This document shows positions 20,701-28,993 of a stretch of DNA of 64,000 nt, piece by piece; the first letter of the stretch is position 1, and each line of letters begins with the position of its first letter. This DNA comes from Candidatus Zhuqueibacterota bacterium (GTDB lineage: Bacteria > Zhuqueibacterota > Zhuqueibacteria > Zhuqueibacterales > Zhuqueibacteraceae): assembly GCA_022616415.1 (NCBI GenBank), contig JAKEEU010000105.1, positions 1-64,000 of the forward strand, read 5' to 3'. Under the pieces are notes generated by a model. The model was not told the DNA's origin, did no database searches, and worked only from the letters and a program-made list of their open reading frames with translations. The position numbers and the translations under genes were made by a program.

Positions 20701-20981
20701 GCGCGTTCCAATTGCCGGATGGCCGCACGCTCGCCGTGGGTGGGAAAACCGGCACTGGCGACAATCGCTATGAGATTTACCGTCCCGAAACCCAATCCAA
20801 ATCCTGGCTGGAAAATCGCACCGCCACGTTTGTTTTCTTTGTCGGCGATCATTTCTTTGGCACGCTGACGGTGTACGTGCCCGGAGCCGAAGCACGCCAT
20901 TTCAGCTTCACCAGCGCGCTGCCGGTGCAGCTCCTCAAAATTCTCGCCCCCAAGCTCATGCCAATGGTGAGCGCCGAATGA
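17706..20981 (+). CDS. Large divergent bifunctional penicillin-binding protein (GT51 + transpeptidase)
   Basis: 1091 aa; TM PVVIAIAVLLFVAVVIL; GT51-like FIEDQELLDD...GGGSTLAIQIEKF; transpeptidase STAK, SVN, KTGTGDN. Confidence 0.82.
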   Translation: MRTISELSRGLLVRDSSPAKDTPEQRRSKARPRFAARVTIFLRFCSTKARALSANIRRGAIAFLTWARHLLRQLLPKLDKAVDVFGDHSFALAKSSWALLRKIFAFIRRLPRPVVIAIAVLLFVAVVILELRTSWFEAHYLASAARKLTYQVEPGPSPAIRFPRTGPYDERLGYTRLPDFMAKLHAKGYAVTAQARFAPPLLTLIDMGFFPIYREKSQAQLDILGQNDERLFVFQSPQRVYPAYDSIPDLVVKTLLFIEDQELLDDRHRYRNPAIEWDRLGKATFDQSRKLVDWDYQAGGGSTLAIQIEKFRHSPEGRTVGAREKFRQIVSASYRAYLDGAETLQARRQIVLDYINSVPLAAVPGYGEVNGLPDGLWAWYGVDFETVNRLLQNGSPLGNEEWARAYRQVLSLFLAQRRPDYYLRENPQALTSLTDAYLHLLAQAGIISAPMREAVLKTQLELRRTAPPISEISFTQHKATNAIRADLLRLLELPSLYEVDRLDLTVKSTLHRQTQKEVSSFLQQLRDATQVHGAGLQGDHLLNGRDPSAIVCSVTLYEAGRNANYLRVQADNFDQPLDINEGVKLELGSTAKLRTLITYLEIVADLHKSYVSFSPAQLRKTRVPAADHLSQWALQYLATTKDSSLSAILDAAMNRRYAASPAEAFFTGGGLHTFENFNRQDNGRVLPVREAFHHSVNLVFIRLMRDIVNYYMFQDSAATAQLLQNGQDPNRKAYLARFADYEGRKFVSRFYRKYRGKHADEAMEVLLQSVSPTPVRLATIYRSVEPNGDTTAFAAFMQHRLPNVKFSDEQIRQLYASYSPAAYSLADRGVLAHVHPLELWTVAYLRHHPQAGLTEVINAGAEVRQEVYAWLFNTQQKNTQDNRIRTMLEIEAFEEIHRAWQRLGYPFEALVPSYATAIGSSADRPAALAELMGILLNDGIRQPTLRIRQLRFATGTPYETILQPELKAGEQVLLPEIARLVRQELIGVVEQGTAQRVRSAFQLPDGRTLAVGGKTGTGDNRYEIYRPETQSKSWLENRTATFVFFVGDHFFGTLTVYVPGAEARHFSFTSALPVQLLKILAPKLMPMVSAE

Positions 20982-21018
20982 AAATTTTTTCATTTTGCTT
21001 TCACCAAAAATTCATTTT
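20978..21018 (+). promoter_or_regulatory. 11-bp-periodic TTTCAY element, copy C
   Basis: ATGAAAATTTTTTCATTTTGCTTTCACCAAAAATTCATTTT; repeats at 20988, 20999, 21010; overlaps the upstream stop codon. Confidence 0.75.
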
Positions 21019-21150
21019 GCGGCGGTAAAATAACTGTTTGAGCAAAAAAACTTGCTAAACAGATCGAATTAGAAAAACGAAAACCCAGCCATGATTCCCC
21101 GTTCATCTTGAAGAAAATCGGGGCCGACGGAAAATCCGCCGAAAAAAATC

Positions 21151-21179
21151 TTGCAAATTATGAATTGAATGAGTATAAT
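21151..21179 (+). promoter_or_regulatory. Putative sigma70-type promoter of the hyf-like operon
   Basis: TTGCAA-17 bp-TATAAT. Confidence 0.55.
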
Positions 21180-21225
21180 TTTATGTTGTTGAAAATGTTA
21201 TATCGTACCAATTTGGAGTAACAGG

Positions 21226-21939
21226 ATGCAACTCAGCGTGAGGGATGCAGCGCAGTTGCTGCACGTCTCAGAAAAAACCGTTTACCGCTGGATTCATAAA
21301 GAAGATTTGCCGCATCATCGTGTCAACGAGCAGTATCGCTTCAACCGAGTAGAACTACTGCAGTGGGCCACTGAGAACCGCCGCAAAGTCGCGGCTGATA
21401 TTTTTCAAGAACCGGAAAACGGCAACGGGACTCCCCTGAAACTTTCCGACGCCATTCTCAACGGCGGAATTTTTTACCGCCTCTCCGGCAACGATAAAAA
21501 ATCCGTGCTCGAAGCCGTGGTCGAAACCATGCCGCTGCCGCACGAAGTGGATCGCGAGTTTCTCTTGCACGTCATGTTGGCGCGCGAAGAGCTTGGCTCC
21601 ACCGGCATCGGTGACGGCATTGCGATTCCGCACGCGCGCAATCCCATCGTTTTGCACGTCAAAAAGCCGAGCGTCTCGCTCTGCTTTTTGGAGAAACCCA
21701 TCGACTTTCAGGCGTTGGACGGCAAGCCGGTGTCGATTTTGTTTACCCTGCTCAGCCCCAGCGTGAGGGTGCACCTCAATCTGCTGGCGAAATTATCTTA
21801 CGCCTTGCGTGATGAAAAACTGTTGGCATTGCTCAAAGCGCCTGGCAGCTCCGAGGAAATTCTCGCCGAAATTCGCCGTATCGAAGACGCTCTGCCGCAG
21901 CCGCAAGCGACCCGCGCGGAAGGAGCGCTGTCCGAATGA
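21226..21939 (+). CDS. Excisionase-type HTH fused to PTS EIIA-like domain
   Basis: LSVRDAAQLLHVSEKTVYRWIHKEDLPHHRVNEQYRFNRVELLQWA plus EIIA GIGDGIAIPHARNPIV. Confidence 0.88.
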   Translation: MQLSVRDAAQLLHVSEKTVYRWIHKEDLPHHRVNEQYRFNRVELLQWATENRRKVAADIFQEPENGNGTPLKLSDAILNGGIFYRLSGNDKKSVLEAVVETMPLPHEVDREFLLHVMLAREELGSTGIGDGIAIPHARNPIVLHVKKPSVSLCFLEKPIDFQALDGKPVSILFTLLSPSVRVHLNLLAKLSYALRDEKLLALLKAPGSSEEILAEIRRIEDALPQPQATRAEGALSE

Positions 21940-23927
21940 CAATTTTTCTCGGTGCGCTCGCCATCATGGTGGTTGGCGGCGTCATGGCGTTATTTTTCCA
22001 ACGCCAACCTCGCAGCGCTTTGACGATTGGTTTTGGCAGCGCCGCACTCGGATGTATCGCCGGCTTGTTTCCGGCAATACAAACGCTCTTCGACGGCGAG
22101 GTGCTCATGTTTCGCCAGCCGTGGCGCGTGCCTTACGGCGAGCTTTTCTTGCAAGTGGACGCGCTGTCGGCGTTTTTCCTGCTCGCCATTTTCGGCCTCG
22201 CGTTCTTTGCTGCAATATACGGCCACGAATATTTGCAAGCATATCAGGAACGCAAACGCCTCGGCGCCGCGCTCTTCTTTTTTAACCTGCTCATTGCGGC
22301 CATGGCAATCGTGGTGACGGCGCGCAACGGCATGCTTTTTCTCGTGGCGTGGGAAGTCATGTCCCTGGCCTCATATTTTTTGGTGAGCTTCGAGCACGAG
22401 CGTCCCGAAGTGCGCGCCGCCGGCTTTACCTACTTGGTCGCCACCCACCTCGGCACCGCATTTCTCTTGGCCATGTTCGTTTTGGCGGCACGCGAGACTG
22501 GCTCGATGAGCTTCGATCTATTCCACCAGCTTGCCGCGCTCTCGCCCGCCACTGCCGGCGCATTGTTTGTTTTGGCCATCATCGGCTTTGGCACCAAAGC
22601 CGGTTTCGTGCCGTTCCATGTTTGGCTGCCGGAAGCGCATCCCGCCGCACCCAGCCACGTTTCCGCGCTGATGTCCGGCGTCATGATCAAAACCGGCATC
22701 TACGGCATTCTGCGGATGCTGACTTTTCTCGGCCCGCCGCCGGCGTGGTGGGGCGTCGTGCTTTTGGTGATCGGCGCGGTCTCCGGCATTCTGGGCGTCA
22801 TCTTTGCACTGGCGCAGCACGATCTCAAGCGCCTGTTGGCGTATCACAGCGTGGAGAATATCGGCATTATCGCCCTCGGCATGGGGGTGGGCTTGCTCGG
22901 GCAAACAACGGAGCAGCCGCTTGTGAGTGTTGCCGGTTACGCGGGCGCGTTGTTTCACGTGCTCAATCACGCCATGTTCAAAGGCTTGCTCTTTTTCGGC
23001 GCGGGTTCGGTCTTGCACGCGACTTCGACGCGCGACATGGATCATCTCGGCGGCTTGTTGAAGCACATGCCACGCACGGGTATCACCTTTTTGATCGGCG
23101 CGGTGGCGATTAGTGGCTTGCCGCCGCTCAACGGCTTCGCCAGCGAATGGCTGATTTACAACGGCATGTTGCGTGGCGGCTTGCTCATCAATGGAACCAA
23201 AGATTTGCTTTTGGTTTTCTCCGCCGTCGCTCTCGCTTTCATCGGCGGTCTGGCGCTGGCCTGTTTCACCAAAGCCTTTGGCATCGTCTTTCTCGGCGAG
23301 CCGCGCAGCGGCCACGCGCAGCACGCACACGAAGCCGGCTGGCGCATGCGTCTTGCGATGACCGCGCTCGCGGCCGGCTGCGTGATTTTCGGTCTCCTCC
23401 CGATGTCAGCCATGTTTTTGGTTTTGCCGGCCGTGCGCTTGCTGGCGTCATTTCCCGAAGATGTGCTAACACCGTTGTTGCAGCCTTTGTGGTACATCAG
23501 CCTCGGCGCGGCAGGCATAGTCGCGGGCATTCTCTTTTTCGTTTGGCTGCGTCGCGCCATCCTCCGCCGCCGTGCCGTCTCCACTACCGTCACGTGGGGT
23601 TGTGGCTATGCTCTTCCCACCGCGCGCATGCAATACACCTCATCTTCGTTTGCGCAGCCGGTGGTACAATTTCTCACCACGGTTTTGCGCCCACAGGAAA
23701 AAATCGAACGGCTGGCGGGATATTTTCCCCCGCCGCGTGGAGCCACTTTTGCGACGGCAGCAGCCGATTTCGCGAAGCACCTTTTTTATCAACCCGTATT
23801 TGTCAAGATCAAAAATCTCACCCATCGTCTGCACTGGCTGCAGCACGGGCGCGTTCATCTTTATCTGCTTTATATTTTTCTCACGTTGATCGCGCTCTTG
23901 CTGTGGAAAGGAGGCGTGCTAAGATGA
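21936..23927 (+). CDS. Proton-conducting membrane subunit, HyfB-like
   Basis: 663 aa, many TM; ATHLGTAFLLAMF, AHPAAPSHVSALMSGVMIKTGIYG, LAYHSVENIGIIALG, HVLNHAMFKGLLFFGAGS. Confidence 0.92.
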   Translation: MTIFLGALAIMVVGGVMALFFQRQPRSALTIGFGSAALGCIAGLFPAIQTLFDGEVLMFRQPWRVPYGELFLQVDALSAFFLLAIFGLAFFAAIYGHEYLQAYQERKRLGAALFFFNLLIAAMAIVVTARNGMLFLVAWEVMSLASYFLVSFEHERPEVRAAGFTYLVATHLGTAFLLAMFVLAARETGSMSFDLFHQLAALSPATAGALFVLAIIGFGTKAGFVPFHVWLPEAHPAAPSHVSALMSGVMIKTGIYGILRMLTFLGPPPAWWGVVLLVIGAVSGILGVIFALAQHDLKRLLAYHSVENIGIIALGMGVGLLGQTTEQPLVSVAGYAGALFHVLNHAMFKGLLFFGAGSVLHATSTRDMDHLGGLLKHMPRTGITFLIGAVAISGLPPLNGFASEWLIYNGMLRGGLLINGTKDLLLVFSAVALAFIGGLALACFTKAFGIVFLGEPRSGHAQHAHEAGWRMRLAMTALAAGCVIFGLLPMSAMFLVLPAVRLLASFPEDVLTPLLQPLWYISLGAAGIVAGILFFVWLRRAILRRRAVSTTVTWGCGYALPTARMQYTSSSFAQPVVQFLTTVLRPQEKIERLAGYFPPPRGATFATAAADFAKHLFYQPVFVKIKNLTHRLHWLQHGRVHLYLLYIFLTLIALLLWKGGVLR

Positions 23928-24841
23928 ACACCCGCATCGTGGCCTGGTTCTTCGTTCTGCTCGCGCTGCTTGTGGCGCCTTTGCTGTTGGGAATCATCAA
24001 TAAGACCAAAGCGCTGTTCGCCGGACGCCGCGGCGCGCCGTTGTTGCAACCGTATTATGACGTAATCAAGCTCCTGGGCAAGGGCGCGGTTTACAGCCAG
24101 AGCACCACGTTTCTTTTCCGCGCCGGCCCCATCATCTCGCTTGTCTCTATTATCATTGCCCTGCTGCTGCTCCCGCTTGGCGGAAAAACTGCCGCGCTGG
24201 CATTTACCGGCGATCTGATTCTCTTTGCGTACGTGCTCGGCTTGGTACGCTTTTTTACCGTAACGGCAGCATTGGATACGGCTTCGAGCTTCGAAGGCAT
24301 GGGCGCCAGCCGCGAGGTGTTCTTTTCCGCGTTCGCCGAGCCGGCGTTGTTTTGCGGTCTCATCGTTTTGGCCAAAAGCACCGGCGCGTTATCGCTGAGC
24401 GAAATGCTCGGCCCGGCTCTCGCGCCGGTTTGGAAAGTGAACGCCGCGCCGCTGGTTCTGATCGTGCTCAGCTTGTTGGCGATTTTACTGGCGGAAAACT
24501 CGCGCATTCCCGTGGACGATCCCAACACGCACCTCGAGCTCACCATGATTCACGAAGTGATGGTGCTCGACCACAGCGGCCCGGATTTCGCTTTCGTGCA
24601 ATACGGCGCCGCGCTGAAATTGCTGCTCTCCGAAGCCCTGCTCGTGCGCATACTCATGCCGGTTGCCAGCGACAATTTGTATGTGGCCACGGGAGTTTTT
24701 CTCGCGGGCCTGGCGGGAATCTCCATTCTCGTCGGTGTCGTCGAATCCGTCATGGCGAGATTGCGCTTGCTCGTCGTGTCGCGATTTTTAGTGGCGGCAA
24801 CGATTATCGCGGCGTTTGCGATTGCGTTAGTTGTAAAATGA
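23924..24841 (+). CDS. NuoH/HyfC-like membrane subunit
   Basis: GRRGAPLLQPYYDVIKLLGKGAV; ENSRIPVDDPNTHLELTMIHEVMVLDHSGPD. Confidence 0.92.
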   Translation: MNTRIVAWFFVLLALLVAPLLLGIINKTKALFAGRRGAPLLQPYYDVIKLLGKGAVYSQSTTFLFRAGPIISLVSIIIALLLLPLGGKTAALAFTGDLILFAYVLGLVRFFTVTAALDTASSFEGMGASREVFFSAFAEPALFCGLIVLAKSTGALSLSEMLGPALAPVWKVNAAPLVLIVLSLLAILLAENSRIPVDDPNTHLELTMIHEVMVLDHSGPDFAFVQYGAALKLLLSEALLVRILMPVASDNLYVATGVFLAGLAGISILVGVVESVMARLRLLVVSRFLVAATIIAAFAIALVVK

Positions 24842-24892
24842 CGGGCTTTCTTATACAACCAAATTCAGAAAAAATTCTAAAAATTTTATGCC

Positions 24893-25122
24893 ACCAACTG
24901 ATAGATGAAGACCAACGGATAATCCCGCCACAGCGGGACCAACGGTTTAATCAATTTACCGTAATGATCCAGCGAAGCCCACGGCCGTAGGCTTTGCTTT
25001 AAATCTTACAGGCGCAGCCGACGAAAAATAATTTTCCCAACTGATAGAAACAACGCAACGGATGAAAAAATTATATCCGTTGCGTTGTTTCAATCCGTTG
25101 GCCAGTTTTATCCGTTGGGTAA
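24893..25122. repeat. CAACGGATAGAAACAACGCAACGGAT hairpin element, copy 1
   Basis: CAACTGATAGAAACAACGCAACGGATGAAAAAATTATATCCGTTGCGTTGTTTCAATCCGTTGG. Confidence 0.8.
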
Positions 25123-25175
25123 TTTCTTTAAAACCCAAAACCGCCCCTGAAGGGACTACTACAAACGAAATAAAC

Positions 25176-25817
25176 ATGCAAGCGCTCAACACCATTCTCA
25201 TCGGCATCATTCTGATCGACTTTTTTCTGTTGGCCACCGGCCGCCTCTCCGCCTTCATCAACGCGACGGCGTTGCAGGGGGCAGTGCTCGGCGTCGCGAT
25301 TCTCCTAATTGCCGGCACCTTGTCTTCGTGGCATACCGTGTTGTTGGCCGGCGGCATGGTGGGATTGAAAGGCTTTATTATTCCGCGATTGCTCTTTCGC
25401 GCCATTCGTCAGGCGAAAATCCGCCGCGAGGTCGAGCCGCTCATCGGTTTCACGGCCTCGCTGCTCATCGGCATTCTCATCGTGTTCTTCGCCTTCTGGC
25501 TGGCGGCGCGATTGCCTTTGCCCATGCCGACGCCGGCGCCATTGCTCGTTCCGGCCGCTTTCACGACGTTGATGATTGGCCTGCTGATCATCGTCAGCCG
25601 CACCAAAGCCTTGACGCAAGTGGTCGGCTATCTCGTCATGGAAAACGGCATCTTCCTTTTTGGACTCGCCCTCGCCGAAGGCATGCCCCTTCTCGTCGAG
25701 CTTGGCATCTTGCTGGACGTGTTCGTCGCCGTGTTCGTGATGGGCATCGCCATCTATCACATCAATCACGCCTTCGATGACATCGATGCGGAGAAGATGA
25801 CGATGTTGCGGGGGTGA
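25176..25817 (+). CDS. HyfE-like membrane subunit
   Basis: NuoK-like multi-TM protein; LTQVVGYLVMENGIFLFGLALAEGMPLLVELGILLDVFVAVFVMGIAIYHI. Confidence 0.88.
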   Translation: MQALNTILIGIILIDFFLLATGRLSAFINATALQGAVLGVAILLIAGTLSSWHTVLLAGGMVGLKGFIIPRLLFRAIRQAKIRREVEPLIGFTASLLIGILIVFFAFWLAARLPLPMPTPAPLLVPAAFTTLMIGLLIIVSRTKALTQVVGYLVMENGIFLFGLALAEGMPLLVELGILLDVFVAVFVMGIAIYHINHAFDDIDAEKMTMLRG

Positions 25818-25824
25818 AAAAACT

Positions 25825-25933
25825 TTGGAGTGATGGATTGATGGAGTGATGGATTGATGGAGTGATGGATTACTGGAGTATTGGAGACGCATCAATCCAT
25901 TAATCCAACGATCCAAAAATCCAGTAATCCAAC
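25825..25933. repeat. Heptad inverted-repeat element, copy 4
   Basis: TTGGAGTGATGGATTGATGGAGTGATGGATTGATGGAGTGATGGATTACTGGAGTATTGGAG...ATCAATCCATTAATCCAACGATCCAAAAATCCAGTAATCCAA. Confidence 0.85.
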
Positions 25934-25947
25934 CATTTTGTGAATTT

Positions 25948-27387
25948 ATGTTGCTAATTGCATTGGTGCTCACGCCGATGGTTGCGGCGGCAATGGCTTT
26001 TTTGCTGCGCTCACGGTCGTTGGGCCGGATCTTGTTGATTGGAACCGCTGTTGTGCACGCCGCGCTCGTTGCCGCGTGCTGGTGGCAAAATCCCGCGCCG
26101 GATTTCAGCGGCTGGCTGATGCTTGATGCGTTGGGGCTGGTGTTCCTGAGCATCACCAGCGCGCTCTTTTTGTTGGTGGCGATTTACACGCTCGGCTATT
26201 TGCGCGAAGAGACGCACGGTAATCAAGGCGTCTTCATTGCCTCGTTGCTCTTTTTTCTCGCCGCGATGACACTGGTCACCATCAGCCATCACATCGGCCT
26301 GCTGTGGGTCGCCATCGAGGCCACCACTTTGGCCAGCGCGCCGCTGATTTATTTTCATCGCTCACCCCGCTCTCTTGAAGCGATGTGGAAATACCTGCTC
26401 ATCTGCTCGGTCGGCATCGGCCTGGCCTTGCTCGGCACGCTGTTTCTCGGCGTCGCCGCGACTGATGCCAGCCATGAAAGCATACCGATCGTCCTGAATA
26501 GTCTGGTGGAGCAGGCGAGCCGGTTACATTTAAATTGGCTCAAGCTCGCCTTCATTTTTCTGCTCATCGGCTACGGCACAAAAATGGGGCTGGTGCCATT
26601 GCACACCTGGCTGCCGGACGCCCACAGTGAAGCGCCTTCACCGGCCTCGGCGTTGCTCTCCGGCGCGCTGCTCAACTGCGCGTTTCTCGGCGTGTTGCGC
26701 TTCTATCAAATTTGCATGGCTGCCGGCATTGCCGAGTTTGTCCAACAATTGTTGGTGTTGTTCGGATTGTTGTCGCTCGGCGTCGCTGCGGCTTTCATCG
26801 TCGGCCAGAGCGATTTCAAGCGCATGCTGGCGTATTCGAGCGTCGAGCACATCGGCATTCTTTCGCTCGGCGCCGGCCTTGGTGGCGCCGGTGTTTATGG
26901 CGCCATGCTGCACGCCGTCAATCATTCCGTCACCAAAGGCCTGCTGTTTTTGGTGGCGGGTAATCTTCTGCTTTTTTATCGCAGCAAAATGATCAACGAT
27001 GTGCAGGGCGTGCTCCGGCATTTGCCGATCACCGGCATTTTGCTGCTGGCGGGATTTCTCGCCATCACCGGCTCGCCGCCCTTTGGCCTGTTCCTGAGCG
27101 AACTCACGATTTTAAAATCCGCGTTCGATGGCGGCCACACATTGGCCGCGGCGCTTTATCTGCTCTTTCTCGCCGTCGCGTTTATCGGCATGGCCGCCGC
27201 GGTGATCAAAATGGCCCTCGGTGAGGCCCGCGCTCCTGAAACCTCGGCAAAACCGCGCGAGTCGTTCTTGCTGATTTTTTCACCGATAACGCTCGCGGGA
27301 ATCGTGCTGCTGTTGGGCCTCTATATTCCGGCGCCGCTCGAGGCCCTTCTCCGCCGCGCCGCCGAAATTTTGGGAGGTGGCTTGTGA
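25948..27387 (+). CDS. Proton-conducting membrane subunit, HyfF/NuoN-like
   Basis: GYGTKMGLVPLHTWLPDAHSEAPSPASALLSGALL; LAYSSVEHIGILSLG; HAVNHSVTKGLLFLVAG. Confidence 0.92.
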   Translation: MLLIALVLTPMVAAAMAFLLRSRSLGRILLIGTAVVHAALVAACWWQNPAPDFSGWLMLDALGLVFLSITSALFLLVAIYTLGYLREETHGNQGVFIASLLFFLAAMTLVTISHHIGLLWVAIEATTLASAPLIYFHRSPRSLEAMWKYLLICSVGIGLALLGTLFLGVAATDASHESIPIVLNSLVEQASRLHLNWLKLAFIFLLIGYGTKMGLVPLHTWLPDAHSEAPSPASALLSGALLNCAFLGVLRFYQICMAAGIAEFVQQLLVLFGLLSLGVAAAFIVGQSDFKRMLAYSSVEHIGILSLGAGLGGAGVYGAMLHAVNHSVTKGLLFLVAGNLLLFYRSKMINDVQGVLRHLPITGILLLAGFLAITGSPPFGLFLSELTILKSAFDGGHTLAAALYLLFLAVAFIGMAAAVIKMALGEARAPETSAKPRESFLLIFSPITLAGIVLLLGLYIPAPLEALLRRAAEILGGGL

Positions 27388-28904
27388 ACGAAAAGCATTA
27401 TGCCCAAATTCGCAACGGCCAGGCCATTAGCGTCGCGCAAATGCCGGCTTTGCCGATTGAAATTTTTCGCCAAGCCATTTTGGCCGCCGTGCAAGAAGGT
27501 TGCCGGCTGGCCGCCTATTTTGGCGCCGCGCCCTCGTCAAAGCAGGTGAAAATTTTTGCTGTACTGGCGAACGACATCAATAACGAGCTTTTCGTGCTGT
27601 CGACGCCTGTTGGCGAATCTTATCCCGCACTAACGCCGGATTGCCCGCAGGCACATCTCTTCGAGCGCGAGCTGGCGGAGAATTTCGGCGTGCGACCGGA
27701 AGGGCATCCGTGGCTGAAGCCGGTGCGCTATCACCAATCCTATCGCAGCGGCCATACCTTATGGCCCGAAGTTGAAAACAAAGTCATCCCAGGCGACTAT
27801 CCTTTTTTCCAGCTCGAGGGCGAAGAAGTCCACGAAGTGGCCGTCGGCCCGATTCACGCGGGGATTATCGAGCCTGGACATTTTCGTTTTCAATGCCACG
27901 GCGAAAAAGTTTTTCATTTGGAAATTCAACTCGGCTATCAACACCGCGGCGTCGAGCCGGCGATGAGAGGCGGGCCGAGTAAGCGGTCTCTCGTGCTCGC
28001 GGAATCCATCGCCGGTGACACGGTGATCGGCCATGCTTCGGCGTATTGCCAGGCGGTGGAAGCGTTGGCCGCCTGCCACATTTCACCCCGCGCTCAAGCG
28101 CTGCGGGCGATAGCGTTGGAGTTGGAGCGCACCGCCAACCACGTCGGCGATCTCGGCGCGCTTGCCAATGATGTCGGCTTTTTGCCCGGCGCTTCCTATT
28201 TCGGACGCGCGCGGGGTGACATACTCAACTTGTCCGGCGTGCTGTGCGGCAATCGTTATGGCCGCGGTATGTTGCGGCCCGGCGGCGTGCATTTTGATTT
28301 GCCGCCGGAAATAGAAAACGATTTTTTGCGCCGATTGGAGCGCGCTGACAAGCAGCTCACCGAGATAGCCGTGATGCTTTTTGAAAAGCCGTCAGTGCTC
28401 TCTCGTTTTGAAAATACCGGCCCAGTGAACGCCAATGATGCCAAAGCTCTTGGCTTGGTCGGTCCGGCAGCGCGCGCCTGCGGGTTGGAAATTGACGTAC
28501 GCCACGATCATCCGCATGGCATTTATCGCGTCGCGCATATTCCAGTGGCGCGCGGCGAAACCGGCGACGTGCATGCCCGCGCGTTGGTGCGTTGGCTCGA
28601 AGTGCAGCGCTCGCTCGAGTTTCTCCAATCGCAAATTCGCGATCTGCCGGAAGGCCAATTGCACAAAGAATGCGGAACGATGCGGCCCGAGCATTTCGTC
28701 GTGAGCATGGTCGAAGGCTGGCGCGGGGAAATCGTGCACATGGCACAAACCGATGCCGCCGGCAAATTTTCACATTACAAAATTATCGATCCCTCGTTTC
28801 ACAATTGGACCGGCCTGGCGATGGCCTTGCGCAATCAACAGATTTCGGATTTTCCATTGTGCAATAAGAGTTTCAATTTGTCGTATGCAGGACATGATCT
28901 GTAG
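27384..28904 (+). CDS. HyfG-like large subunit (NuoC/NuoD-like), no NiFe CxxC motifs
   Basis: NuoC-like N-terminus; YQHRGVEPAMRGG...ESIAGDTVIGHASAYCQAVEAL; C-terminus IIDPSFHNWTGLAMAL without CxxC. Confidence 0.88.
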   Translation: MNEKHYAQIRNGQAISVAQMPALPIEIFRQAILAAVQEGCRLAAYFGAAPSSKQVKIFAVLANDINNELFVLSTPVGESYPALTPDCPQAHLFERELAENFGVRPEGHPWLKPVRYHQSYRSGHTLWPEVENKVIPGDYPFFQLEGEEVHEVAVGPIHAGIIEPGHFRFQCHGEKVFHLEIQLGYQHRGVEPAMRGGPSKRSLVLAESIAGDTVIGHASAYCQAVEALAACHISPRAQALRAIALELERTANHVGDLGALANDVGFLPGASYFGRARGDILNLSGVLCGNRYGRGMLRPGGVHFDLPPEIENDFLRRLERADKQLTEIAVMLFEKPSVLSRFENTGPVNANDAKALGLVGPAARACGLEIDVRHDHPHGIYRVAHIPVARGETGDVHARALVRWLEVQRSLEFLQSQIRDLPEGQLHKECGTMRPEHFVVSMVEGWRGEIVHMAQTDAAGKFSHYKIIDPSFHNWTGLAMALRNQQISDFPLCNKSFNLSYAGHDL

Positions 28905-28906
28905 GA

Positions 28907-28945
28907 AGTTTGCCAGTTGGCCGGTTTGCCAGTTGGCCTGTTGAT
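28907..28945. repeat. Tandem GTTTGCCAGTTGGCC repeat
   Basis: GTTTGCCAGTTGGCCGGTTTGCCAGTTGGCC. Confidence 0.7.
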
Positions 28946-28993
28946 CAGTCGAGTGTTTTTAAAATTTTACGTTTTTCGCCTTACGTCTTACAC

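Noticed and set aside
25825-25933. CRISPR-like array
   Set aside because: Units are 7-8 bp, contiguous, without unique spacers and arranged as an inverted repeat; no cas genes.
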